DNA from: UBA7672 sp965279205
GTDB lineage: Bacteria > Pseudomonadota > Alphaproteobacteria > Caulobacterales > Hyphomonadaceae
Direction of reading: 5' to 3'
Length of the DNA: 64,000 nucleotides
Assembly (NCBI GenBank): GCA_965279205.1
Contig: OZ257144.1
Coordinates: 2,852,001-2,916,000, forward strand
The position numbers and the translations under genes are program-made. The notes under the pieces were generated by a model that saw nothing but the letters and a program-made list of their open reading frames with translations, did not search any database and was not told the origin of the DNA. Below are positions 42,483 through 51,768 of the stretch, piece by piece (within the stretch, counting starts at the first letter, position 1; every line of letters begins with the position of its first letter).

Positions 42483-42497
42483 TTGGAACGGTTCTAA
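42483..42497 (+). promoter_or_regulatory. Irr-like operator, proximal katG box
   Basis: TTGGAACGGTTCTAA lies 33 bp (about three helical turns) downstream of the distal box, centre to centre, so two dimers could bind the same face. One arm position deviates from a perfect palindrome. Confidence 0.65.
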
Positions 42498-42563
42498 GGT
42501 CAGTTAATTCAAGCGGCGCTCGCTGGCGCGCCTCTCGTGAACACATCGAAAAAGGAATGAGAC

Positions 42564-44735
<2,172 letters not shown>

Positions 44736-44766
44736 CTCTGCTCCCGAGGGAGAATGAGGAGGCATT

Positions 44767-44798
44767 GCCCCGGGCCCGAAAAGGTCCGGGGCTTTTTT
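44767..44798 (+). terminator. Rho-independent terminator after katG
   Basis: A 10-bp GC-rich stem with one G-T pair (44767-44776 with 44783-44792), loop CGAAAA, followed by six T residues; about 30 bases past the katG stop. Confidence 0.92.
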
Positions 44799-44876
44799 CT
44801 TTGCGTTGGCCACGGGGATTGCCAGTCTCGGCAGATGATGGTGTACGATACCAATTAGTATCGAGTGGAGATGGGC

Positions 44877-46205
44877 ATGCGGCGGCGCGATGTGATGTGG
44901 GGAGTCGGCGGGCTTGGCCTGCTGGGAGCGCTGGGCTGTCAGACTGCGCCGATGGCTGGCTCTGTCGAAGCCAATGAGGCGGGGCTGGAAGCGGCGTTTC
45001 TCTACGGCTTTCCACTCTACGAGATCGCGCGCACCGGACAGAACCGCGCTGCGCAGCCCGGGCTCAACAGGCTGGGCGCGCGCGCCGCGTTGGCGGACGA
45101 CACATCGCGGCAGATCACGGCGCCGAACAACGACACGGTCTATTCGTCGGCTCAGCTGGAGCTGTCGGGCGGGCCGGTGGAAGTCGTGTCGCCCACGGAT
45201 ACGTCGCGATACTTCAACATCACTTTCATGGACGCCTTCACCGACAACTTCGCCGGGATCGGCACGCGCCTGACCAGGGGCCAGGGCGGGAAATTCTGGG
45301 TGGTGGGACCGCAATGGACTGGAACAGCGCCGGCTGGTGTCTCCGTGATCCGCTCGTCGACCAATGATGTCTGGATGCTGGCGCGGATTGTCGTCGAAGG
45401 GCCGGATGATCTTGCGAATGCGAAAGCGCTCCAGCAGCAGATCACGCTGAAGTCGGTAACGGATGCGTCGCCGAAACCGTTCGGCGTCAAATGCACGAAC
45501 TCGGAAGATCCAGCGAACTTCCTTGCCGTGGTGAATGACATGCTGGCGCGCTCGCCCGGCGGACTAGGGCACATGGCGCGAGCGGGATCGTTCGCGAAGG
45601 TTGGCGTCGGGCCGGGCGTTGCGCCCACAGCCGAGCAGATCGAGATGTGGCGTGCCTATCTGCCGAAGGGTATGGCGAAGCTGAAGGAGAAGTTCCTGTT
45701 TCGCGGTCTGGTGGTGAATGGCTGGGGCTATCAGGAGAAAGGCGTCGGCGAGAAGGAGGCAAGCGACGCGCTGCGTGCGTCGATCGCGCTGGGCGGCCTT
45801 GCAGCCCTGCCCGAAGCTGAAGCCATGTACTTCCAGGCGACGACGGATGAGACAGGCGCGGCGCTGAGCGGCGCCAACAAGTATGTCTGGCGCGTGCCGC
45901 CGGATGGCGTGCCCACGCAGGCCTTCTGGTCGCTGACCATGTATCAGGCAGAGCCGGATGGGCGCTTCTTCCTAGTGAAGAATCCGATCAACCGTTTCTC
46001 GATCGGCGATCGCACCAAGGGATTCGTGAAGAATGCCGATGGCTCGGTCGACATCCTGATCCAGCGCGACAAACCCGAAGGGGCGATGGCGGCGAACTGG
46101 CTGCCGGCCGCAGAAGGCGCCATCCGGATGTCTCTGCGCGCCTATCTGCCGAAGCAGGAGCTGCGCGACAGGAAGTGGAAAGTCCCGCCGGTGCGCAGAG
46201 TCTAG
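44877..46205 (+). CDS. DUF1254/DUF1214 lipoprotein
   Basis: 442 residues from the ATG at 44877, with GGAG six bases upstream; a GTG at 44865 also opens the frame. Twin-arginine-like start MRRRDVMWG and a lipobox near LLGALGC. DUF1254 part: AAFLYGFPLYEIARTGQN, then TAPNNDTVYSSAQLELSGGP and RYFNITFMDAFTDNFAGIG. DUF1214 part near the C-terminus: AFWSLTMYQAEPDGRFFLVKNPINRFSIGDRT and SVDILIQRDKPEG. These domains are common in secreted proteins of unknown function. A GATAC-N6-GTATC inverted repeat at 44847-44862 just before the start may be an operator. Confidence 0.87.
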   Translation: MRRRDVMWGVGGLGLLGALGCQTAPMAGSVEANEAGLEAAFLYGFPLYEIARTGQNRAAQPGLNRLGARAALADDTSRQITAPNNDTVYSSAQLELSGGPVEVVSPTDTSRYFNITFMDAFTDNFAGIGTRLTRGQGGKFWVVGPQWTGTAPAGVSVIRSSTNDVWMLARIVVEGPDDLANAKALQQQITLKSVTDASPKPFGVKCTNSEDPANFLAVVNDMLARSPGGLGHMARAGSFAKVGVGPGVAPTAEQIEMWRAYLPKGMAKLKEKFLFRGLVVNGWGYQEKGVGEKEASDALRASIALGGLAALPEAEAMYFQATTDETGAALSGANKYVWRVPPDGVPTQAFWSLTMYQAEPDGRFFLVKNPINRFSIGDRTKGFVKNADGSVDILIQRDKPEGAMAANWLPAAEGAIRMSLRAYLPKQELRDRKWKVPPVRRV

Positions 46206-46369
46206 AGATAGCCCAGCAACGCAAATAGCAGCACCACGATCAGGATCGTGCCGAGTGTGCCTGAGGGCCAGTAGCCCCAGCTGCGGCTGTGCGGCCATGA
46301 AGGGACAGCGCCCAACACAAGAACAAGCAGGACGACGATCAGGATCAGGGAGGTTGTCGTGAGAGCCAT
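46202..46369 (-). CDS. DUF3309-family small membrane protein
   Basis: 55 residues: MALTTTSLILIVVLLVLVLG, then AVPSWPHSRSWGYWPSG, then LGTILIVVLLFALLGYL. Two membrane helices joined by a Trp/Ser/Pro loop are exactly the DUF3309 layout. ATG at 46369 with GGGA upstream. It overlaps the DUF1254 gene end by four bases. An EcfG-type promoter lies 30 bases upstream on the minus strand, placing it in the general stress response. Confidence 0.88.
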   Translation of the reverse strand: MALTTTSLILIVVLLVLVLGAVPSWPHSRSWGYWPSGTLGTILIVVLLFALLGYL

Positions 46370-46398
46370 GAAATTTTCCCGCCGAAATCTGCAGGCAG

Positions 46399-46423
46399 AA
46401 CGGTCCGGACCGACCGCTGTTCC
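46399..46423 (-). promoter_or_regulatory. EcfG-type (general stress sigma) promoter for the DUF3309 gene
   Basis: Plus strand reads AACG-N16-GTTCC, i.e. GGAAC-N16-CGTT on the minus strand, the consensus for alphaproteobacterial sigma EcfG. It ends 30 bases before the DUF3309 ATG. Confidence 0.75.
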
Positions 46424-46483
46424 TCAATCTCTGCGGGCCAACCAGCTGCTCGGGCGCCGCCTGATTAGCGAAGTTCCGTGCGT

Positions 46484-46509
46484 GGAACTTTTTGGCCCAG
46501 GCGCACGTT
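46484..46509 (+). promoter_or_regulatory. EcfG-type (general stress sigma) promoter for the GlsB/YeaQ gene
   Basis: GGAAC at 46484-46488, 17-base spacer, CGTT at 46506-46509: an exact consensus match. The ATG of the downstream gene is 41 bases further on. Confidence 0.78.
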
Positions 46510-46549
46510 TATGCCGATACGGCCGAACACCCGGTCGTCGGAGACTCTC

Positions 46550-46813
46550 ATGACACTCGAAGGCATTTTGATCGCGCTGTTGATCGGCGCGATAGCGGGT
46601 TGGCTCGCCGGAGTTCTGGTAAAAGGCGGCGGGTTCGGCCTAGTCGGAAACATCGTGGTCGGGATTGTCGGCGCGTTTGTCGCTTCGTGGCTGTTGCCGC
46701 AAGCCGGCCTTGGCTTCAGCACAGGCAACGCGATCATCACGAGCATTCTCTACGCGACCATCGGCGCCGTTATCGTGCTTGTGGTTGTGTCCGTGCTGCG
46801 TCGAGCGACCTAG
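46550..46813 (+). CDS. GlsB/YeaQ/YmgE-family stress membrane protein
   Basis: 87 residues from the ATG at 46550 (GGAG six bases upstream). Three hydrophobic helices with the family's Gly-zipper pattern: LIALLIGAIAGWLAGVLVKGGGFGLVGNIVVGIVGAFVASWLLP. Homologues are small stress-induced inner-membrane proteins of uncertain role (transglycosylase-associated family). A consensus EcfG promoter directly upstream supports induction in the general stress response. Confidence 0.92.
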   Translation: MTLEGILIALLIGAIAGWLAGVLVKGGGFGLVGNIVVGIVGAFVASWLLPQAGLGFSTGNAIITSILYATIGAVIVLVVVSVLRRAT

Positions 46814-46828
46814 CACGGCCTCAAGCGA

Positions 46829-47251
46829 TCAACCGACGAGGTCCTCGTCGCGCATGATCTCGAAACTCGTGCAGCCGGGTCCGGCAACATCGCCGGATAT
46901 GTAGATGCCGGACCCGCGCAGCCAACCTTCAAGACCAACCATCACATAACCCGATGGCGCGTCGATCCATCGAACGCCGTCGAGCTTGAGATGTCCGGCC
47001 TTGGCGTCATACGAGCCTCGCATCTCATACGAGCCGTTTGGCACGCCAGGATTCTCCGCGCGTGGACCAAAGCTGAACGTAGCAGCAACTGCATCGCCTG
47101 CTTTTCTGGTGATTGTGAGGCGCAGCGCGGTAATGCCCTGCGCGCAGACATAGCCGCCCGTCCAGCTACCCGTGATATCGCGCGATTGCTGCGCGTGAGC
47201 GAAAGGAGCAAAGGCGGCGAGAGCGAATGCCGCGAGCATTTGGCGGCGCAT
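46829..47251 (-). CDS. Secreted protein, GSW-x-G-type barrel-like fold, 140 residues
   Basis: Signal peptide MRRQMLAAFALAAFAPFAHAQ. Mature pattern: ITGSWTGGYVCAQGITALRL, alternating strands, then ISGDVAGPGCTSFEIMR. Two Cys near the ends probably form a disulfide. The layout (GSW-x-G, early Cys, late C-x-x-F, terminal charged residues) is shared with the lipoprotein at 47312-47692. No family name assigned. Confidence 0.65.
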   Translation of the reverse strand: MRRQMLAAFALAAFAPFAHAQQSRDITGSWTGGYVCAQGITALRLTITRKAGDAVAATFSFGPRAENPGVPNGSYEMRGSYDAKAGHLKLDGVRWIDAPSGYVMVGLEGWLRGSGIYISGDVAGPGCTSFEIMRDEDLVG

Positions 47252-47311
47252 GAAAACTCCCGATGGTCAGCGTGACCATGCGTGGGGTTTGCGGCGGGAT
47301 TTTGGCTGGCC

Positions 47312-47692
47312 TCAGCTCTGCCGCGTCAGTTTGAAGTCAGTGCAGAGCTGCTTGTCCATGTGGCCGGTGATACTGTTTGCGTCAGCGGCGAGCGCGCCAG
47401 CAAGAACGGCCGCGTCGCCAGTTGGCGCGTCTGACTTGATCGTGACGACGTGAGTAGCATCGTCGAAAGCAACGGAAGCCGCCCAGGTCAGTACGCCGCC
47501 ATCACCCATCGAGACCTCGGCCGCCTTCGGCGTGGCTGCTGCGATGGTCATCGTCAGCGGCGACTCCATCTTGTAGCAGGTCACCGTGCCCGCCCAGCTT
47601 CCAGCGAGCGACACTGGGCTCTCGCCAGCAGGCGTGCACGCGGCGACGGACGCCGCAGCGATCGCTGCGACACAACCTACGACCAGCTTCAT
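47312..47692 (-). CDS. Small lipoprotein, GSW-x-G-type fold, 126 residues
   Basis: The ATG at 47692 lies five bases after the scoB stop; a GTG at 47701 overlaps it. Lipoprotein signal with lipobox VAAC. Mature protein: LAGSWAGTVTCYKMESPLTMTI, strands, ITGHMDKQLCTDFKLTR. Same spacing as the 46829-47251 protein, though identity is low. Probably co-transcribed with scoB. Function unknown. Confidence 0.65.
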   Translation of the reverse strand: MKLVVGCVAAIAAASVAACTPAGESPVSLAGSWAGTVTCYKMESPLTMTIAAATPKAAEVSMGDGGVLTWAASVAFDDATHVVTIKSDAPTGDAAVLAGALAADANSITGHMDKQLCTDFKLTRQS

Positions 47693-47697
47693 TGATG

Positions 47698-48327
47698 TCA
47701 CCCCACGAGCTTGGCTTGCGTGTTCGCCGCGATCTCGTCGCGTGTCACGCCAGGAGCAGCCTCCACCACTTTAAGGCCGCCGTCCACGACGTCGAACACG
47801 CCGAGATTGGTGATGATGCGGTTGACGACCTGCTTGCCCGTCAGCGGAAGCGAGCATTCCTTGAGAAGCTTGGTTTCGCCGGCCTTGCTGGCGTGATCCA
47901 TGATGACGACCACGCGCTTGACGCCCGCAACGAGGTCCATCGCCCCGCCCATGCCTTTGACCAGCTTGCCGGGGATCATCCAGTTGGCGAGGTCGCCCTT
48001 TTCAGAGACTTCCATGGCGCCGAGAATGGCGAGGTCGATGTGGCCGCCCCGGATCATGCCGAATGACTGCGCCGAGGAGAAATAGCTGGTGCGATCCAGC
48101 TCGGTGATCGTCTGCTTGCCGGCGTTGATGAGGTCAGGATCTTCCTCGCCCTCATAGGGGAATGGCCCCATGCCGAGCATGCCGTTCTCCGACTGCAACG
48201 TGACATCCACGCCTTCGGGAATGTGGTTTGCCACCAGCGTCGGAATACCGATGCCGAGGTTCACATAGAACCCGTCCTGTAGCTCCTTCGCCGCGCGGGC
48301 GGCCATCTGATCGCGATCCCAGGGCAT
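47698..48327 (-). CDS. scoB: 3-oxoacid CoA-transferase subunit B
   Basis: 209 residues. GFYVNLGIGIPTLVANHIPEG and the active-site LQSENGMLGMGPFP, whose Glu carries the CoA thioester, identify the beta subunit; IRGGHIDLAILGAMEVSEKGDLANWMIPGK is also characteristic. With ScoA it moves CoA from succinyl-CoA to acetoacetate, the end product of the nearby homogentisate pathway. Unusually, two unrelated genes separate it from scoA. Confidence 0.93.
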   Translation of the reverse strand: MPWDRDQMAARAAKELQDGFYVNLGIGIPTLVANHIPEGVDVTLQSENGMLGMGPFPYEGEEDPDLINAGKQTITELDRTSYFSSAQSFGMIRGGHIDLAILGAMEVSEKGDLANWMIPGKLVKGMGGAMDLVAGVKRVVVIMDHASKAGETKLLKECSLPLTGKQVVNRIITNLGVFDVVDGGLKVVEAAPGVTRDEIAANTQAKLVG

Positions 48328-48338
48328 CGGGTCTCTCC

Positions 48339-48911
48339 TTACGAGGCGTCGAAAGCGGCTTTGAGCAGCTTCTTCAGCTCGGCATCTATGTCTTTGGTCG
48401 AGGTCAGCACGGCGACCGCCCTATTGCGATCGGACCAGCCCTCATTCTTTTTGGGAGCTTCAAGGCGGTTGGACAATTTCGGATCTACGGCGAGGCCGAG
48501 CCGGACGCCATCCCTGGTCGGGCGCGCGGCGGCAAACTGGTATTTATGGGAAAAGCCGGTGAAGCTTTTCTTCTCGCCGACGATGGCGCCTTTGAACTTC
48601 GAGACGGCGGTGACGAGAGCGTCGTGAATCTTGAGCTGATCGGGATTCTTCCACAGTGCGGCGATCAGCGCTTCGGGATCATCCCAGCCCATGGTTTCGC
48701 CGCCGAAAGCCGCATCCAGCACGGTGGCAGCGCGATTGACGCCTAGGCCGTAGTTAGCGCGTAACCAGTCGACGCGTGCCTTGGGTTTCGTCTCGGGGCA
48801 TTTGCGAACGATCTTCGCCCATTGGTCGAGCGTCTTGCCGGTGTCGCGCTCCAGCCCTTCGCGCACGCTGGCGAACCACTTCTTCTGCTGTTCGGTGAGG
48901 TTTGGCTCCAT
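48339..48911 (-). CDS. DUF4287/DUF5655-type protein
   Basis: 190 residues; the ATG at 48911 has GGAGG six bases upstream, and another ATG is directly before it. The N-terminal domain matches DUF4287 (GKTLDQWAKIVRK, KARVDWLRANYGLGVNRA) and the C-terminal ~100 residues match DUF5655 (LIAALWKNPDQLKIHDALVTA, FKGAIVGEKKSFTGFSHKYQFA). Function unknown; related proteins have been placed in transport and stress contexts. Inserted between scoA and scoB. Confidence 0.8.
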   Translation of the reverse strand: MEPNLTEQQKKWFASVREGLERDTGKTLDQWAKIVRKCPETKPKARVDWLRANYGLGVNRAATVLDAAFGGETMGWDDPEALIAALWKNPDQLKIHDALVTAVSKFKGAIVGEKKSFTGFSHKYQFAAARPTRDGVRLGLAVDPKLSNRLEAPKKNEGWSDRNRAVAVLTSTKDIDAELKKLLKAAFDAS

Positions 48912-48921
48912 CATTGGCCTC

Positions 48922-49221
48922 CTAGCTCAAGCCAACTTCGAAGTAGGCTATGGCGCCCTCTTCAAGCGCTTGAGCCTCGGCCAAGGCGGCCGCCTTGCTC
49001 GTGAACTCTACGAACGCGTCCCAATCCGGAGTCTCTTCCGCAGTGCGCGACAGCTCCATGCTGGGACGCGTGCCTCCTGCAGCAAACTTGTAGAGGCACT
49101 CCACGTAGAGGACTTTCGTCCCGGCTGAGTGTGCGGCTTGCAAGAATCCGACAATTGCGTGCGCCGGGACGAGCGTTGGCTCGTTCGCGACAACAGCCTG
49201 ACGGGTCTCGCGGCCAACCAT
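48922..49221 (-). CDS. Hypothetical protein between scoA and scoB, 99 residues
   Basis: Its ATG overlaps the scoA stop (TAATG), so it is translationally coupled. Sequence: MVGRETRQAVVANEPTLVPA, AHSAGTKVLYVECLYKFAAGG, WDAFVEFTSKAAALAEAQAL. No signal peptide or membrane segment. I recognise no family. Confidence 0.55.
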   Translation of the reverse strand: MVGRETRQAVVANEPTLVPAHAIVGFLQAAHSAGTKVLYVECLYKFAAGGTRPSMELSRTAEETPDWDAFVEFTSKAAALAEAQALEEGAIAYFEVGLS

Positions 49222-49928
49222 TACGCCGTCGCCTTCTTGCGGACAGTGCGCTGCTCGATGCGCTTCTCGAATTTGCCCTGGATGATGCGGTTCACGAAGA
49301 TGCCCGGCAAGTGGATCGAGTCCGGATCAAGCGAGCCGACCGGCACGATCTCCTCTACCTCCGCGACGCACAGCTTGCCGGCGGTCGCCATGTCGGGGTT
49401 GAAATTGCGCGACGTCTTGCGGAAGACGAGATTGCCCTGCGCATCTGCCTTCCATGCCTTCACGATCGACAGGTCGGAGACCAGCGCGGTTTCGAGAATG
49501 TAGGTCTGGCCGTTGAACTCGCGGTGTTCCTTGCCGTCGGCGACGATCGTGCCGACGCCTGTCTTGGTGTAGAAGCCGGGAATGCCAGCGCCACCCGCCC
49601 GGCAGCGCTCCGCCAGCGTGCCTTGCGGATTGAATTCGAGCTGGAGTTCGCCGGAGAGATACTGGCGCTCGAACTCCTTGTTCTCGCCCACATAAGACGA
49701 GATCATCTTCTTCACCTGCTTGGTGTTGAGCAGGACGCCCAGGCCGAAACCATCGACGCCAGCATTGTTCGAGATCACCGTGAGATTCTTGACGCCCGCG
49801 CGCTTCACCTCGGCGATCAGGTTCTCGGGAATGCCGCAGAGGCCGAAGCCGCCGGCCATGATCGTCATGCCGTCGAACAACTTGCCTGCCAGGGCTTCCT
49901 GCGCGCTTGCGTAGACCTTGTTCGCCAT
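49221..49928 (-). CDS. scoA: 3-oxoacid CoA-transferase subunit A
   Basis: 235 residues. MTIMAGGFGLCGIPENLIAEV, LTVISNNAGVDGFGLGVLL and VKKMISSYVGENKEFERQYL are diagnostic of the alpha subunit; a basic tail ends it. It works with ScoB on acetoacetate. It is 30 bases downstream of fahA, whose product (with fumarate) is acetoacetate, so the operon joins substrate formation and activation. Confidence 0.94.
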   Translation of the reverse strand: MANKVYASAQEALAGKLFDGMTIMAGGFGLCGIPENLIAEVKRAGVKNLTVISNNAGVDGFGLGVLLNTKQVKKMISSYVGENKEFERQYLSGELQLEFNPQGTLAERCRAGGAGIPGFYTKTGVGTIVADGKEHREFNGQTYILETALVSDLSIVKAWKADAQGNLVFRKTSRNFNPDMATAGKLCVAEVEEIVPVGSLDPDSIHLPGIFVNRIIQGKFEKRIEQRTVRKKATA

Positions 49929-49958
49929 GTCCGCCTCTTGTTCCGTCTCTGCGCTCGT

Positions 49959-50960
49959 CTAAGCGACTGTCTGATCGATCCGGCCGAATATCGAATGGCC
50001 GCGATCATCCAGCATTTCAATCTCGACCTGATCGCCGCGCTTCAGAAATCCGGTCTTAGGCGCACCGGTCGTTATGGTTTCGATCATTCTGAGCTCTGCG
50101 ATGCACGAATATCCGACACCGCCCTCGGAGACGGGACGGCCCGGATCGCCATCCTCACCCCGGTTGGAGACTGTACCCGAACCAATGATCGTCCCGGCGC
50201 CCAATGGCCGAGTCTTCGCGGCATGCGCGATCAACGTCGGGAAATCGAACGTCATGTCGACGGCCGTATGCGCCCGGCCGAACAGCTGGCCGTTGAGCTT
50301 CACGCACAGCGTACCGTGGAGCCGGTCGCCGTCCCACATCGGGCCCAGTTCGTCGGGTGTCACGCAGACTGGCGAGAAACTGCTCGATGGCTTTGACTGG
50401 AAGAAGCCGAACCCTTTGCCGAGTTCGTTGGGGATGAGATTGCGCAAGGATACATCGTTCGCGAGCATCAGCAGCCGGATCGCTTTCTGTCCGTCCTCGT
50501 GTGTAGCGCCGGGACGAACATCGCCCGTGATCACGGCAACTTCGCCCTCCATATCGCAGCCCCCGTCGGGATCTGCGAGAGGGATCGGATCGCGTGGGCC
50601 AAGGAAGGAGTCCGAGCCGCCCTGGTACATCAGCGGGTCTGTCCAGAAGCTGTCTGGCAGTTCCGCACCACGCGCCTTGCGCACGAGCTGGACGTGATTG
50701 ACGTAGGCCGACCCATCCGCCCACTGATAGGCGCGCGGCAGCGGCGAGGCGCATTCCTTTTCGTGGAAGCGCTCGGTTGGCACAGAGCCAAGCTCGATCT
50801 CTTCAGCGAACGTGCGCAGGCGAGGTTCGGTCCGCTTCCAGTTGTCGAGCGCCGACTGGAGCGTCGGCGCGATGTGCGTGGCGTCTGCGTATCTGGTCAG
50901 ATCGCGGGAGACCACCACCAGCCGTCCATCGCGGCCGTCTTTCAGGGAGGCAAGCTTCAT
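49959..50960 (-). CDS. fahA: Fumarylacetoacetase (short bacterial form)
   Basis: 333 residues, shorter than the ~420-residue eukaryotic enzyme because it lacks the N-terminal SH3-like domain. FAH-domain signatures: DMEGEVAVITGD (metal-binding Glu-x-Glu), LMLANDVSLRNLIPNE and LGAGTIIGSGTVSNRG. It hydrolyses fumarylacetoacetate to fumarate and acetoacetate. Sequence and the presence of hmgA, maiA and hppD within 8 kb support the role over other FAH-superfamily hydrolases. Confidence 0.9.
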   Translation of the reverse strand: MKLASLKDGRDGRLVVVSRDLTRYADATHIAPTLQSALDNWKRTEPRLRTFAEEIELGSVPTERFHEKECASPLPRAYQWADGSAYVNHVQLVRKARGAELPDSFWTDPLMYQGGSDSFLGPRDPIPLADPDGGCDMEGEVAVITGDVRPGATHEDGQKAIRLLMLANDVSLRNLIPNELGKGFGFFQSKPSSSFSPVCVTPDELGPMWDGDRLHGTLCVKLNGQLFGRAHTAVDMTFDFPTLIAHAAKTRPLGAGTIIGSGTVSNRGEDGDPGRPVSEGGVGYSCIAELRMIETITTGAPKTGFLKRGDQVEIEMLDDRGHSIFGRIDQTVA

Positions 50961-51067
50961 GGCTGTTCTATGCCGTCAAATGCGGCCGGGATCAAACGTT
51001 GTCGCGTTTCATCCGCCGATCACGCGCGATTCATTGCGTCCGGATTTGTGACGGCGCCGGAAACGCG

Positions 51068-51094
51068 TCAGTTCTGGGCGACTCAGTTCTGGGC
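51068..51094. repeat. 15-bp-period repeat around a stop codon
   Basis: TCAGTTCTGGGC occurs at 51068-51079 and 51083-51094, three bases apart. On the minus strand each unit ends in AGAACTGA, so the gene's TGA stop is duplicated in frame five codons later. Confidence 0.75.
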
Positions 51095-51499
51095 AATAGC
51101 GCAATCCTGGAACGCCCTGCGCGCCTTGGCGTAGCGGATTACGGTCGGCGTATCGCCGCCGCCGAACTTGGCGAATGTGATCATGCCGTTGGTGTAGGTG
51201 GTGACGCCGGGCGCTGCGTTGGGATCTGGCGGAAGGAGCGGCAGTTCCGTCGTGGTCGCCCCATCCGCGCTGACGAGGGCGGCGTGTGTATCGAGGAAGG
51301 CGACGCGGAAGCTTTCGCCGCCGCACATCAGATTGATCGTGCCGATGCGCGCATCCGGCGCTGGTGCTGCGGGTTCGGCGGATGGCATGGTGACGGGCTG
51401 TTCTGTGGGAGCGGGCTCGGTCGCGGCAGGCGTGGTTGGACCGCTGCATGCAGCGAGAACAAGTCCGGATACGATCATCGTAGCGACACGGCGCTTCAT
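51083..51499 (-). CDS. Lipoprotein with MliC-like C-terminal domain
   Basis: 138 residues. Signal MKRRVATMIVSGLVLAAC with Cys18, a Pro/Ala/Glu-rich linker to ~50, then INLMCGGESFRVAFLDTHAAL, TTYTNGMITFAKFGGGDT and a late Cys in RAFQDCAIAQ. The order of strands and two Cys resembles MliC-type lysozyme-inhibitor domains, a tentative reading. The stop codon is within a 15-bp-period repeat. Confidence 0.6.
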   Translation of the reverse strand: MKRRVATMIVSGLVLAACSGPTTPAATEPAPTEQPVTMPSAEPAAPAPDARIGTINLMCGGESFRVAFLDTHAALVSADGATTTELPLLPPDPNAAPGVTTYTNGMITFAKFGGGDTPTVIRYAKARRAFQDCAIAQN

Positions 51500-51605
51500 G
51501 CAGGCCTCCTGAAATTACGAGTCAAAACATGGGGCCCCTGCCCCTCGCGGCAATGTCCATACGTCATTAAGAAACTGCGCGCATCCTGACCGGAGCGTAA
51601 CAGAG

Positions 51606-51634
51606 TTCACGAGCCCGTCCCACCCGCGCATAAT
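51606..51634 (+). promoter_or_regulatory. Housekeeping-type promoter before the 33-residue ORF
   Basis: TTCACG at 51606-51611, exactly 17 bases, CATAAT at 51629-51634: four and five of six matches to the sigma-70 consensus. Transcription would begin about 25 bases before the small ORF. Confidence 0.5.
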
Positions 51635-51666
51635 GCGTGAAGGAAGACAGTCCCGGGAGTTGAGCC

Positions 51667-51768
51667 ATGTATTTCACCCGAGCCTGCTTCTATGCAGCCG
51701 TGTGTGCCTATCTGATGCCTGTGTCGGTTCTTGTCGCCGGGCTCAACTACGCCAACGCGAAACGCTAG
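51667..51768 (+). CDS. Putative 33-residue membrane microprotein
   Basis: ATG with GGGAG seven bases upstream and a matching promoter. Product: MYFTRACFYAAVCAYLMPV, then SVLVAGLNYANAKR: one hydrophobic helix and a short basic tail. No family recognised. Its stop overlaps the convergent gene's stop by three bases. Could be a true microprotein or merely the 5' end of an untranslated RNA. Confidence 0.5.
   Translation: MYFTRACFYAAVCAYLMPVSVLVAGLNYANAKR

Noticed and set aside
51068..51094. GTTC-spaced pair considered as a LexA box
   Set aside because: Alphaproteobacterial LexA sites are GTTC-N7-GTTC; spacing here is 11 and the pair is explained by the 15-bp duplication.
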